The notes: a model not told the origin generated them from the letters alone. A stretch of DNA of 39,778 nucleotides from Nitriliruptoraceae bacterium (GCA_003558435.1 PWLR01000079.1:1-39778), one strand, 5' to 3'. Shown: positions 23,224 to 32,574, counted from the stretch's first letter. A program made the numbers and translations.

Positions 23224-25065
23224 ATGCAACCAACGACCCGCGGCGAGCAGGCCGCAACGACCCTCCAGCTGGGAGCGCGAGCAGCACGGGCCTACGGGCG
23301 CGAGGACCTCGCCGATCGGCTGGCGGCGTCGTTGCAACGTCTGGGCGATCCGACCATCCGTGTGCTGGTGGTCGGGGAGTTCAAACAGGGGAAGTCCTCA
23401 CTCGTCAACGCCCTGCTCGGAGCCCCGGTCTGCCCGGTCGACGACGACGTGACCACCTCGGTCCCGACCGCCGTCGTCTACGCCGAGGAGGTCACGGTGA
23501 CCGCCTACCACGAACCCGGTGGCCAGGGCGGCCCACCCCGAGCCGAGCGCATCGACCTGGCGGATCTGGCGGAGCACGTTTCCGAGGCGGGCACCCCCGC
23601 CAACGTCCGACGCTTGCGGGCGGTCGAGGTCGCACTGCCCCGGGATCTGTTGCGCCAGGGACTCGTGCTCGTCGACACACCCGGCGTGGGGGGGCTGGGG
23701 TCGGCGCATTCGGCGGCCACGCTGGGCGCGCTCCCCGCCGCGAACGCCATCGTCCTGGTCTCGGATGCGGCGCAGGAGTTCACGGAGCCGGAGCTCGATT
23801 TCCTGCGCACGGCACGTCAGCTGTGTCCGAACATCGTCTGCGCCCTGACCAAGATCGACTTCTACCCGGAATGGCGCAAGGTCCACCGGCTGAACCAGCA
23901 GCACCTGAAGCGAGCCGGGATCGACGCGCCGATCATGCCCACGTCCGCGACCCTGCGCGCCGAGGCGCTTCGCACCCGCGACCGCGAGCTCAATGTCGAG
24001 TCCGGCTACCTCCAGCTCGTCACCCACGTCCAAGAACAGATCGTCGGACGCGCCGGGGAGCTCGCCCTGCGTTCGGTCGCCACCGACGTGGCATCGGTGG
24101 CCGAACAGCTCGAAGCACAGTTCGCTGCCGAGCGCGCCGCCCTCGACGACCCGGAGCGCGCCGCCACGCTGGTCGCCGAACTGCAGGAAGCCAAGGAGCG
24201 CGCGGATCATCTGCGCAGCCGCGCCGCCCGATGGCAGCAGACGCTGAACGACGGATTCTCCGATCTGTCGGCGGATGCCGACCACGACCTCCGCGAGCGC
24301 ATGCGCGGTGTGAGCCGCGACGCCGACGCCGCGATCGCCGACAGCGACCCGGGTGAGGTCTGGGAACAGTTCGAGTCGTGGCTGTCCCGGCGGGTGACCA
24401 CCGAAGTGGCCGCCAGCTACACGCTGGTGTCCCGCCGAACCGCGGAACTCGCTGATGCGGTGGTCCAGCATTTCGCCGACGCGAGTGACATGGTGGTGCT
24501 CGCGCCTCAGAGCCCCGCAGCACCGAGCGGGGCCGTGGCGAGCATCGGCATCGACGAGAAGGTCGAGATCGAGCACCAGTCCGTGGGCACCAAGGGCATG
24601 TTGGCGCTTCGAGGCTCCTATGGCGGGATGATGATGTTCGGCATGCTCGGGACGATGGTCGGGATCGGGATGCTCAACCCCGTCAGCCTCGTCATGGGGG
24701 TCACGATGGGCCGCAAGACGCTGAAGGACGAGAAGGAACGCCAGCTCAACGTGCGTCGCGCCGAGGCGAGGGCGGCCCACCGCAAGTACGTCGATGAAGT
24801 GAGCTTCCAGGTGGGCAAGGATTTCCGGGACACCCTCCGGCGGATCCAACGCTCGCTGCGGGACGAGTTCGGCGAACGCGCCGACGAACTCCAGCGCAGC
24901 TCCGCATCCTCGCTCGCCGCGGCCCAGCAGGCGGTCCAGACCGACGAGGTCGAGCGTCAGGGCCGGATCCGCGACATCGATGCCGAACTCGTGCGCATCG
25001 CCGGCCTGCGCGAGCAGGGAGCCCGACTCATCGGCACAGGCACCGCGGGAGACCCGGGCCGATGA
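23224..25065 (+). CDS. iniA-like: Dynamin-like GTPase, IniA-like, with membrane segment
   Basis: 613 aa, start supported by GAGGAT 6 nt upstream. GTPase motifs: G1 GEFKQGKSS (51-59), switch-I region with DDDVTTSVPT (73-82), G3 DTPGVGG (151-157) and G4 TKID (209-212). Helical and coiled-coil regions surround a hydrophobic, Gly/Met-rich stretch (about 464-495, MMMFGMLGTMVGIGMLNPVS), the position of the membrane-inserting paddle in bacterial dynamin-like proteins and in IniA. Such proteins bind and remodel or fuse the cytoplasmic membrane. Its last four bases overlap the start of the partner GTPase (ATGA), so the two are translationally coupled and probably form a heteromeric pair. Confidence 0.92.
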   Translation: MQPTTRGEQAATTLQLGARAARAYGREDLADRLAASLQRLGDPTIRVLVVGEFKQGKSSLVNALLGAPVCPVDDDVTTSVPTAVVYAEEVTVTAYHEPGGQGGPPRAERIDLADLAEHVSEAGTPANVRRLRAVEVALPRDLLRQGLVLVDTPGVGGLGSAHSAATLGALPAANAIVLVSDAAQEFTEPELDFLRTARQLCPNIVCALTKIDFYPEWRKVHRLNQQHLKRAGIDAPIMPTSATLRAEALRTRDRELNVESGYLQLVTHVQEQIVGRAGELALRSVATDVASVAEQLEAQFAAERAALDDPERAATLVAELQEAKERADHLRSRAARWQQTLNDGFSDLSADADHDLRERMRGVSRDADAAIADSDPGEVWEQFESWLSRRVTTEVAASYTLVSRRTAELADAVVQHFADASDMVVLAPQSPAAPSGAVASIGIDEKVEIEHQSVGTKGMLALRGSYGGMMMFGMLGTMVGIGMLNPVSLVMGVTMGRKTLKDEKERQLNVRRAEARAAHRKYVDEVSFQVGKDFRDTLRRIQRSLRDEFGERADELQRSSASSLAAAQQAVQTDEVERQGRIRDIDAELVRIAGLREQGARLIGTGTAGDPGR

Positions 25066-26534
25066 GTACGTCGTTGCTCGATCACGTCCGTACGTTGCTG
25101 CTCCAGGCTGCGCAGACCTATCGCGCGAGCCCGTCGGGGCCGTCGCTGCAGGCCGTGGTCGACCGCCTGGACGAACCACTGCGGGTCGCGGTCGCCGGGA
25201 AGGTCAAGGCGGGGAAGTCGACGTTGCTCAACGCGCTGGTGGGCGAACGGCTGGCACCGACGGATGCCGGGGAGTGCACCCGGATCGTGACGTGGTACCG
25301 CGATGGCCTCACCTACCGCGTGACGTTGCATCCCCTGCAGGGAGCTGCCCGCCAGGTCCCGTTCACCCACGACCACGGAGCGATGGACGTCCGCCTCGGT
25401 GCGACCGATCCCCGGGACATCGAGCGTCTGGAGGTGGAGTGGCCCTCGGCGTCGCTGCGCGCCACCACGCTCATCGACACCCCTGGGATCGCATCGCTGT
25501 CCAGCGATCTGTCGGAGCGGACCCAGGCATTCCTGGCCCCCGACGACGATCAGCCCACCACCGCGGATGCCGTCATCTACCTCATGCGGCACCTCCACGC
25601 GACGGACGTGCGCCTCCTGGAGGCGTTCCACGATGACAGCGCGGCGCGTGCGGCGCCGATCAACACCGTTGCGGTCCTGTCGCGAGCCGATGAGGTGGGT
25701 GCCGGACGTATCGATGCCCTCCACACGGCGCGGCGGATCGCCAAACGATATCGATCGGACCCGCAGGTTCAGCGTCTGTGCCAGACCGTTGTCCCCGTCG
25801 CCGGTCTGCTCGCCGAGTCGGCCGCAACGCTGCGACAGGACGAGTTCGGGGCCTTCCGGACGATCGCGGGCGCGGAGCGCGGCGACGTCGAGGCGCTGCT
25901 GCTGTCCGCCGATCGCTTCCGCGAGGCCGAGACCGACATCGGCCTCTCAGCACCGGTACGCGAGGGGTTGCTGCGCCGGTTCGGACTGTTCGGGGTGAGG
26001 CTGGGAGACATGCTCATACGCCGCGGTGTGGCCACCACGGCGGACGAACTGGCCGGCGAACTGCTCCGACAGAGCGGGCTACGGGACCTACGGGAGGTGC
26101 TGACCAACCAGTTCAGCGAGCGACACGAGGTGCTGCGTGCGCGATCGGCCCTGGCGGTCCTCGAGTCCTGTCTCCGGGCCGATGAGCGGCCCGAGGCCTC
26201 AGCGCTGATGTCGGCTCTGGAACGATTGCGTGCGGGAGCGCACGAGTTCGCGGAGATCCGTCTGCTCAACGCCCTGGCTACGGGCGGCGTGCGCTTCGCC
26301 GAACCTGCCATCCGCCTGGATGCGGAGCGCCTGCTCGGTGCCCATGGACGCGCCGTCACGGTCCGACTGGGGCTGCCACCGGATGCGAGCCCGGACCAGA
26401 TCCGCCAGGCGACGGCCGAGGCCATCGCCGTCTGGCGTCGGCGGGCCGAGAGTCCCCTCGCCTCACCGACTGTTGCCGATGCCGCCCTGATCGTGGCCCG
26501 TAGCTGCGAGGGGCATCTCATGGCGCTCGCCTGA
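25062..26534 (+). CDS. iniC-like: Second dynamin-like GTPase, IniC-like, no membrane segment
   Basis: 490 aa. The start is fixed by the ATGA overlap with the upstream GTPase gene. G1 is AGKVKAGKSTLLNAL (P-loop 46-53), the switch-I region contains GECTRIVTWYRDG (70-82), G3 is DTPGIASL (139-146) and G4 is the relaxed SRAD (207-210). The C-terminal half is helical and lacks any hydrophobic paddle, unlike its partner. This asymmetric pair (one membrane-anchoring, one soluble GTPase) matches IniA/IniC of mycobacteria. A likely role is assembly with the upstream GTPase during membrane remodelling; the partner relation is inferred from coupling and family precedent. Confidence 0.9.
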   Translation: MSTSLLDHVRTLLLQAAQTYRASPSGPSLQAVVDRLDEPLRVAVAGKVKAGKSTLLNALVGERLAPTDAGECTRIVTWYRDGLTYRVTLHPLQGAARQVPFTHDHGAMDVRLGATDPRDIERLEVEWPSASLRATTLIDTPGIASLSSDLSERTQAFLAPDDDQPTTADAVIYLMRHLHATDVRLLEAFHDDSAARAAPINTVAVLSRADEVGAGRIDALHTARRIAKRYRSDPQVQRLCQTVVPVAGLLAESAATLRQDEFGAFRTIAGAERGDVEALLLSADRFREAETDIGLSAPVREGLLRRFGLFGVRLGDMLIRRGVATTADELAGELLRQSGLRDLREVLTNQFSERHEVLRARSALAVLESCLRADERPEASALMSALERLRAGAHEFAEIRLLNALATGGVRFAEPAIRLDAERLLGAHGRAVTVRLGLPPDASPDQIRQATAEAIAVWRRRAESPLASPTVADAALIVARSCEGHLMALA

Positions 26535-26690
26535 CCCGGTCGACGGGGACCAACCCAGTTGTCTGGGGCGAGTCCACCATCCTTTCTACCGGCCCGCCGG
26601 TGCCGGCCGTCGGTGCACCCGGCACCGTGCGCGTACCTGAGCCCAACCCCGGAGCCGAAGCCCGGATCCGGAACCCGAACAGGAGTCCGC

Positions 26691-28022
26691 GTGACCTTGG
26701 CCCTGCGGGGCGCGCTGTGGCTGGTGGTCTACCTCGCCGCGGTCATCGCCCCACTGTTCTTCATGATCGTCGGCGATCCCCCACCCGCCCGTGGCTTCTG
26801 GATGGAGCTGTCTGCGGCGCTCGGGTTCGTCGGCCTGGCGATGCTCGGTCTGCAGTTCGTGACGACCTCACGCTTCGGACCGATCTCCGCGCCCTACGGC
26901 CTCGACCTGGTCCTGAAGTTCCACATCCAGATCTCCTACGTGGCGTTCGCGTTCCTGTTGATCCACCCGATCATCCTCACCGTCATCACCCCGCTCGGCA
27001 GTGCCCTGGTCGAACTCGATCCGACCGCGGTGGAGGCCGACGGGGTCACCGGCGTGCTGGCGCTCGGGTTCGTGTTCCTCATCATCGTCACGTCCGTGTG
27101 GCGCGAGAAGCTGGGCTTGCATTACGAGCTGTGGCGGATCCTGCACGGGTTGCTGGGACTGGCGATCATCGTCATGTCGGTCTGGCACATCTACCTGGCC
27201 AACTACTACACCGACGGCCCGATCCGGCTCGCGATCTGGGTCGCGATGTCGATCGTGCTGATCGGGATGTACGCCAACGTGCGGCTCATCCGTCCGTGGC
27301 AACAGCTACGCCGTCCCTGGATCCTGGAAGCGGTCGAGCCCCAACCCGGCGACACCTGGCAGCTGAAACTCCGGGCCGATGGCCACGACGGCATGCAGTT
27401 CGAGCCCGGCCAGTTCGCGTGGCTCACCATCGACCAGTCGCCCTACGGCATCCGCGAGCACCCGTTCTCGTTCTCCTCCAGCGCGGAACGCGGCGACCTC
27501 GTCTCGTTCGGGGTGAAGGAACTGGGCGACTTCACCTCGACGATCGGCGAGTACGAACCCGGCACCCGCGCCTACCTCGACGGTCCCTACGGGGCGTTCA
27601 GCTACGAGCGCAACGAGGCACCGGGGTTCGTGTTCGTGGTCGGCGGGATCGGCATCACCCCGGTGATGAGCATGCTGAAGACCATGGCCGACCGCGGCGA
27701 CCAGCGCCCGTTGAAGCTCATCTACGCCAACCCGAGCTGGGATCAGGTCGCGTTCGTCGACGAGCTCGAGGAGTTGGGCGAACAACTCGATCTCGAAGTC
27801 GTCCACGTTCTGGAGGAGCCACCGGAGGACTGGGACGACTGGGGCGGCGAGACCGGCATGGTCACCCCCGAGATCCTCGAGCGTCACCTGCCCGCTGGCG
27901 AGCAACGACACGAGTACTTCGTCTGTGGCCCCGACCCGATGATGGACGCGGTGGAGGAGGCGCTCCACGATCGCGGTATCCCGGGCGACAAGGTCAACCT
28001 CGAGCGCTTCAACTTCGTCTAG
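26691..28022 (+). CDS. Ferric-reductase-like transmembrane flavocytochrome
   Basis: 443 aa from a GTG start with AGGAG 5 nt upstream; the open frame further upstream is not hydrophobic and is left out. About six membrane helices (residues 4-200) carry four histidines placed as two b-heme ligand pairs (H78, H92, H152, H166). A FAD-binding barrel follows (REHPFSFSSSA, 255-265; GPYGAFSYE), then an NAD(P)-binding domain (VVGGIGITPVMSMLK, 316-330) ending with EYFVCGPDPMM. There is no 2Fe-2S domain. The family moves electrons from NAD(P)H across the membrane to ferric chelates or oxygen. A small membrane protein gene with its own strong ribosome binding site follows after 44 bp. Confidence 0.9.
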   Translation: MTLALRGALWLVVYLAAVIAPLFFMIVGDPPPARGFWMELSAALGFVGLAMLGLQFVTTSRFGPISAPYGLDLVLKFHIQISYVAFAFLLIHPIILTVITPLGSALVELDPTAVEADGVTGVLALGFVFLIIVTSVWREKLGLHYELWRILHGLLGLAIIVMSVWHIYLANYYTDGPIRLAIWVAMSIVLIGMYANVRLIRPWQQLRRPWILEAVEPQPGDTWQLKLRADGHDGMQFEPGQFAWLTIDQSPYGIREHPFSFSSSAERGDLVSFGVKELGDFTSTIGEYEPGTRAYLDGPYGAFSYERNEAPGFVFVVGGIGITPVMSMLKTMADRGDQRPLKLIYANPSWDQVAFVDELEELGEQLDLEVVHVLEEPPEDWDDWGGETGMVTPEILERHLPAGEQRHEYFVCGPDPMMDAVEEALHDRGIPGDKVNLERFNFV

Positions 28023-28066
28023 GACGTCGCCGGCTCGAACCCATCCCATACAACGAGGAGCAACCG

Positions 28067-28162
28067 ATGCGCCACACCATGGTGACCTGGCTGGTGGTGA
28101 CCACCGGCGTGGTCAGTGCCGTGGCCGCCGTCGTGTTCGCGTTGCTGGCCAACGCCGTGTGA
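28067..28162 (+). CDS. 31-aa single-helix membrane peptide
   Basis: MRHTMVTWLVVTTGVV...ANAV (31 residues) is nearly all one hydrophobic helix (about 6-28) with a basic N-terminus. GAGGAG lies 7 nt upstream, one of the better ribosome binding sites in the window, and the gene follows the flavocytochrome by 44 bp. It may be a small subunit or stabiliser of the membrane protein encoded before it. No family is recognised and its size limits certainty. Confidence 0.6.
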   Translation: MRHTMVTWLVVTTGVVSAVAAVVFALLANAV

Positions 28163-28207
28163 GCACGACTTGCGGGGCCAGCGCCGTGCGGGCAGCCGGG
28201 TGCCCGG

Positions 28208-29560
28208 TCAGCCGAGCGCGCTGCGCTCCACCGGGCCGTAGGTCTCCCGGGTCCGCTCGGGCTCGTGCTGGTCCACGATCAACCGCTCGGCCTGATCGAA
28301 GGTCGCGTAGTTCCACAACCAGCTCCCGAGCACGTCGACCCGGTTCTTGAAACCCACCAGCAGCAGCAGGTGCAACGCGAGCCAGGCCAGCCACGCGGTC
28401 ACACCCCGCAGATACACGCCGCCGGGCAGCTCCGCGATGGCGTCGCCACGACCGATCGTGGCCATCACCCCCTTGTCGCGGTAGCGGAACGGGCGGGGCC
28501 TGGTTCCCGCGAGCTCCTGGCCGATCGCCTTGCCGAGGTACTTCCCCTGTTGGATCGCCACGGCGGCCAGTTGCGGCAACGGCTCGCCGTCGCCGTCGAA
28601 CGCGGCCGCCACATCACCGATCGCATAGACGTCGGCGACGTCCTGGACCCGGAGCCGCCCATCGACCGGGACCCGGCGACCTGGCCCGAGCTCGACCCCC
28701 AAGGCGTCGGCGAGCGGCGAGGCGCTGATGCCCGCCGCCCACAGCAGGGTCTCCGTCGGGATGACCTCACCGTCGGTGAGTTCGACATGGTCGGCCTCCG
28801 CCTTGGCGATGCCGACCCCCAGCCGGACGTCGATCCGTCGTTGGCGCAACTTGTCGAGCGCTTCCTCGCCGGAACGTTCGGAGAACCCGGGCAGTAGCCG
28901 GTCGAGCAGTTCGACCAGCACGATGCGCACCCGGGAACGGTCGATCTCCGGGTAATCGCGACGCAGCACGACCTGCGTGAGCTCCGCCAGCATGCCCACG
29001 AGCTCCACCCCGGTCGGTCCGCCCCCGGCGACCACGAAGCTCAGCGTCCCGTCGTCCTGGCGCGCCGGATCGGCCGAGGCCGCCTCGAAGCGACGCAGCA
29101 CGTGGTTACGCACCCGGGTCGCATCCGGGATCGACTTGAGCTCGAACGCGTGCTCGGCCACGCCCTCGATACCGAGGTCCTGGGTGACGGCCCCCGCGGC
29201 CAGTACGAGGCGGTCGTAGCCGATCCGTTCCCCCCCGTCGAGCTCGATCTCGTGGGCCTCGGTGTCCACGCCGACGACGTCACCGAGCCGCACGCGGACA
29301 CCTCGGTGACGCAGCGTGGCCCGCAGGGAGACCCCGATGTCCTGGGCCTGCAGCCCGGCGGTCGCGACCTGGTAGAGCAGCGGCTGGAAGGTGTGATGGT
29401 TGCGACGGTCGATCAGGGTGACATCCACCGGGATCTCGGGGTTGGAGCGGTCCGTGAGTCTGCGCGCGGTCGCCAGCCCACCGAAACCCCCGCCGACCAC
29501 GACCACGTGCTCGCGACGCGTCGCGTCGCTCGGAGCGCCCGTGGCGGTGTCTGCGGCCAT
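28208..29560 (-). CDS. ndh: Type II NADH:quinone oxidoreductase (NDH-2)
   Basis: 450 aa, start supported by GAGGAG 6 nt upstream. FAD motif VVVVGGGFGGLATARRL (GGGFGG at 23-28), the NDH-2 hallmark NHHTFQPLLYQVATAGL (54-70), the NADH-binding motif VVAGGGPTGVELVGML, and DVYAIGDVAAAFD near the second FAD contact. The C-terminal tail has the amphipathic/hydrophobic segments (GVTAWLAWLALHLLLLVGFK) that attach NDH-2 to the membrane. It passes electrons from NADH to quinone without proton pumping. It converges on the ferric-reductase operon, with 45 bp between the stop codons. Confidence 0.95.
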   Translation of the reverse strand: MAADTATGAPSDATRREHVVVVGGGFGGLATARRLTDRSNPEIPVDVTLIDRRNHHTFQPLLYQVATAGLQAQDIGVSLRATLRHRGVRVRLGDVVGVDTEAHEIELDGGERIGYDRLVLAAGAVTQDLGIEGVAEHAFELKSIPDATRVRNHVLRRFEAASADPARQDDGTLSFVVAGGGPTGVELVGMLAELTQVVLRRDYPEIDRSRVRIVLVELLDRLLPGFSERSGEEALDKLRQRRIDVRLGVGIAKAEADHVELTDGEVIPTETLLWAAGISASPLADALGVELGPGRRVPVDGRLRVQDVADVYAIGDVAAAFDGDGEPLPQLAAVAIQQGKYLGKAIGQELAGTRPRPFRYRDKGVMATIGRGDAIAELPGGVYLRGVTAWLAWLALHLLLLVGFKNRVDVLGSWLWNYATFDQAERLIVDQHEPERTRETYGPVERSALG

Positions 29561-29710
29561 GACCGATCTCCTCGTGAGACGACGTGGTGTCCCGGCTCGC
29601 GACACCGCGAGGCAGCAACGCCTTCGAGGGCCGCGACCCTCGTGGAGCACGTTGCCGCGGCCGGTCTGGCGCCGCTACGGCCGTCCGTCAGGGCACCGGT
29701 CGGCGCTCAC

Positions 29711-30682
29711 CTATCCCACGAGGGGGTTGCGCTCACTGACGGCCAACTCCCCGGGACCCACGCCGGGGAGGAACTTGCGCCAGTCGCCACTGATCATGGT
29801 GGGGTTGCCGACGATGCGGGCCCCGTCGGCGTAGTAGGTGTTCGCCAGCACCATCCGTGCCACATCGGTGCGGTTCGGCCCGGCGGTGTGGAACGCGAGC
29901 GCCGAGTGGAAACTCACCTCACCGAGCGCGTAGGGGCCGTCCTCGACCTCGACACCCGTGTCCCGGAAGTGTTCGGAGACGGTGCGGTCGTAGGAGGTGC
30001 CGTGCTTGTCGAAGCTCAGCTCGGACGCCGCGCGCCACACCTCCATGCCACGCGCGAACGCCAGCGGCCCCATCTCGCGGGGCGTGGGTTGCAGTGGCGC
30101 CCACGCGGTCACGGCATCGGAGGTGTCGAGCGGGAAGTGGTGGTCGTCGTAGTGCCAGGGTGTGCGTCCGGCCCCGGACTCCTTCGACAGCGCGTTGTCG
30201 TGGTAGAGCCGGACCGCGTCCACCTGCAACAACTGCGCGCAGATCCGCCCGATCCGGGGCGAGAGCACCGCGGCCCGGACCACCGGGTCGGTCAGCCACA
30301 TCATCTCGAGGCTCTGGAACCCCACGGCTGGGTCCACCGCGGCATCGAGCAGTTCACGCAGCCGGCGGCGCAGCACCTCGATCACCCCGGGCGAGAACAC
30401 GTCCGGAAGCTTGACGAAGCCCTCGGTCGCGAACGACCGGACCGCCTCCGCCGACAGCGCGTAGGGGGTGGCCAGTTCGGCCACCATGGCGTCGTGATCC
30501 GGCAGCGGGCCCGGGTCCCACCGCGGCCCGGCGACCAGGGGGCCCGCGGCCTCCGGGTTGTCGGCCAGCGACATGTACCAATCCCACCACTGGTCGTTGC
30601 CGGCGTCCCAGTCGACCGCGACGTGGTCGGCGTCGCCGGTCGCCGTCGCAGCGGTCAGGTGCGGGTTGACGGTCTCGCTCAC
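29711..30682 (-). CDS. Phytanoyl-CoA dioxygenase (PhyH) family Fe(II)/2-oxoglutarate oxygenase
   Basis: 323 aa from GTG with GAGG 5 nt upstream. TPWHYDDHHFPLD contains the His-X-Asp half of the iron-binding facial triad; the distal His is in LAFHTAGPNRTDVARMVL, where the Arg is suited to bind 2-oxoglutarate. The double-stranded beta-helix spacing and the TEGFVKLPDVFSPGVIEVLR entry are typical of PhyH. Substrate unknown; relatives act in secondary metabolism, osmolyte hydroxylation and lipid oxidation. It follows the methyltransferase gene on the same strand after 46 bp, suggesting co-transcription. Confidence 0.9.
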   Translation of the reverse strand: MSETVNPHLTAATATGDADHVAVDWDAGNDQWWDWYMSLADNPEAAGPLVAGPRWDPGPLPDHDAMVAELATPYALSAEAVRSFATEGFVKLPDVFSPGVIEVLRRRLRELLDAAVDPAVGFQSLEMMWLTDPVVRAAVLSPRIGRICAQLLQVDAVRLYHDNALSKESGAGRTPWHYDDHHFPLDTSDAVTAWAPLQPTPREMGPLAFARGMEVWRAASELSFDKHGTSYDRTVSEHFRDTGVEVEDGPYALGEVSFHSALAFHTAGPNRTDVARMVLANTYYADGARIVGNPTMISGDWRKFLPGVGPGELAVSERNPLVG

Positions 30683-30728
30683 GGGGGCCTCGCTCGGCTC
30701 GGGTCCGGTTCGGGGAAGCCAGCTGAGC

Positions 30729-31577
30729 TCAGTCGGCCCGCCAGGTGATCAGGTGCACGTGGTGGGTGAAGGTCCACACCTCACCATCCCGGCAGCCGGC
30801 CAGGTACGCCGCCAGCTCCTGACCGTTCGGACCAGGTGCGGCCATGTCCTCCAGCGAGATCGCATCGTCGAACAGGCACCGCTGGAGGAACCCCTCCGCC
30901 ACCGCGGGGTCGTCGGTCCCCGTGCGATAGCGCACGTCACGGACCGTGACCTCCGCTCCCGCGGCGCGCAGACCGTCCGCGACCTGTTCCGCGGTGATGT
31001 AGGGCGTGGCCTCCGGCGCATGCGAGGCCCGGTAGGCCTCGTAGACGGCGAGGTAGTGGGACGCCGAGGTGGCATGGGCCACGACACCGAGCCCGCCCGG
31101 GCGCAACGCCGCATGCATCCGCGCGAGCCCGTCCGCCAGCCGTGCCGGCGGGACGGCGTAGAGCGCGTGGGTCGCCCAGGCGAGGTCGTAGGGCGCACGG
31201 CCCGCGTCCAGCTCCTCGAGCCCGATCTCGAGTTCGTCGGCAGGGACGAACGGCGCGGTGAGCACCGCACGTGCCTCGGCGATGCTGAACGCCGAGGGGT
31301 CCAGCAGGTCGACCTCGACGCTCAGACCGTCGAGGTCGTCGGCGAGGCCGGCCGCCAGCAGTGCCGAGGGGAACTTGCCGCTGCCGCAGGCCACGTCCAA
31401 CAGCCGGACCCGGCCATCGTGCTGCTGGTCCCGCAACGCTCCCGCCCAGTCGTGGGCGGCGACGAGTTCCCGGTAATCCTGGGTGGCGAGCTCGTAGAAG
31501 GCGTCCATCGTGCGGCGCCCGGCTTCGCTCCAGTGGCGGAGACTGCGATCGGCGGTGTCGCTGTGAGTGGTGTCCAT
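30729..31577 (-). CDS. Class I SAM-dependent methyltransferase
   Basis: 282 aa starting MDTTHSDTADRSL; the open frame extends upstream but is antisense to the next gene. SAM motif I is VRLLDVACGSGKFPSALL, the acidic residue ending strand 2 is in LSVEVDLLDPSAF, and YDLAWATHALYAVPP is the motif IV strand. GGLGVVAHA is the post-motif strand. The substrate is unknown. The divergent neighbour at 31653 is also a methyltransferase, with only 75 bp between them for both promoters. Confidence 0.88.
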   Translation of the reverse strand: MDTTHSDTADRSLRHWSEAGRRTMDAFYELATQDYRELVAAHDWAGALRDQQHDGRVRLLDVACGSGKFPSALLAAGLADDLDGLSVEVDLLDPSAFSIAEARAVLTAPFVPADELEIGLEELDAGRAPYDLAWATHALYAVPPARLADGLARMHAALRPGGLGVVAHATSASHYLAVYEAYRASHAPEATPYITAEQVADGLRAAGAEVTVRDVRYRTGTDDPAVAEGFLQRCLFDDAISLEDMAAPGPNGQELAAYLAGCRDGEVWTFTHHVHLITWRAD

Positions 31578-31652
31578 GCAGCTCAACGTACCGGGGACAC
31601 TCCCCGACGACGGTGACAGCCGGTGGCACGTCACCCCGTTATCCTCCCGGCG

Positions 31653-32516
31653 ATGATCACTCCGGGTACGGCCTCGCTGCTGGAACTCCTCGCGCAAGCC
31701 GTCGACCGCGACGGCCGCGTCCGGGGGCTCTCCCCCGAGCGCTACGCCACGACGCATGCCGCCTACGAGGCCGTCAGCGACCAATGCGGCAAGGTGCTCG
31801 CGTGGCTCCTCGACGAGATCCCGACCCGGGTGGAACGGGTGACCGACCGACCGGTGGCGGTGCTCGGGGTCGGGGTCGGCGACGGCGCGGTCGACGGGCC
31901 GCTCGCCGCCCGGTTGGCCGCCGACGAGCGCGCGGTGAGCTACCACGGCGTGGAACCGCACCGCCCGTCGCTCGATCGTTTCGCCTCCCGGTTGAGTGGG
32001 TTGGGCCGTCCCCGGTTGAACATCACCGCCTCCGCGGCCGATTTCGGCACGTTCACCGGTCGCGGGCCCTACGACGTCGTCCACTTCGTGCATTCGCTGT
32101 ACTACGTCGCGGACGTCGGTGGCGCGATCGATCACGCCATGGGCTTGCTGCGCCCCGGAGGTTGCCTGGTCGCGCTGACCTCACCGCGCGAACCACTCAG
32201 TGTGCTGGCATCGTTGCTCGCGCCCCAGACCACCCACCCCCAGTGGTTCGCCGAATCGGTCGGCATGGAACTCGCTGCCCGCGACCTTCCGACCACGACC
32301 ACCACGATCGACGGGCGGTTGGACCTCTCGGCCTCGCGCGCCGATCCCGACGGGCTCGGTGAGCAGATCCTCGACTTCCTCATCCAGGCCAGATCGGCCG
32401 ACCTCTCACCGCAGGTCCGCAGGCTGGTCGAGGCCCACCTCGACGACATCGCCTTCGCGGACGAGCCCTGGGTCGTCCCCCACCCCCTGACCGCGATGGT
32501 CGTCACCGCTCCTTAG
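31653..32516 (+). CDS. SAM-dependent methyltransferase, histamine-N-methyltransferase-like pattern
   Basis: 287 aa from ATG at 31653; a GTG at 31623 would add ten residues, and neither start has a good ribosome binding site. Motif I is VAVLGVGVGDGAVDGPLA, VEPHRPS is the end of strand 2, and YDVVHFVHSLYYVADVGGAI strongly recalls the YDxIHxxxxLYYV stretch of histamine N-methyltransferase-like proteins, though the substrate need not be histamine. RPGGCLVAL follows. It is divergent from another methyltransferase. Confidence 0.85.
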   Translation: MITPGTASLLELLAQAVDRDGRVRGLSPERYATTHAAYEAVSDQCGKVLAWLLDEIPTRVERVTDRPVAVLGVGVGDGAVDGPLAARLAADERAVSYHGVEPHRPSLDRFASRLSGLGRPRLNITASAADFGTFTGRGPYDVVHFVHSLYYVADVGGAIDHAMGLLRPGGCLVALTSPREPLSVLASLLAPQTTHPQWFAESVGMELAARDLPTTTTTIDGRLDLSASRADPDGLGEQILDFLIQARSADLSPQVRRLVEAHLDDIAFADEPWVVPHPLTAMVVTAP

Positions 32517-32528
32517 GCATCCGCTCGG

Positions 32529-32574
32529 CCGCCGTTGGCGGTCGCTCCATCGGATCATCGGGATACCCCGATGA
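32529..32574 (+). terminator. Two hairpins after the methyltransferase gene
   Basis: CCGCC-GTT-GGCGG (32529-32541) is followed by TCATCGGG-ATAC-CCCGATGA (32555-32574). Tandem stems 12-60 bp beyond the stop codon are a likely terminator. Confidence 0.5.
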
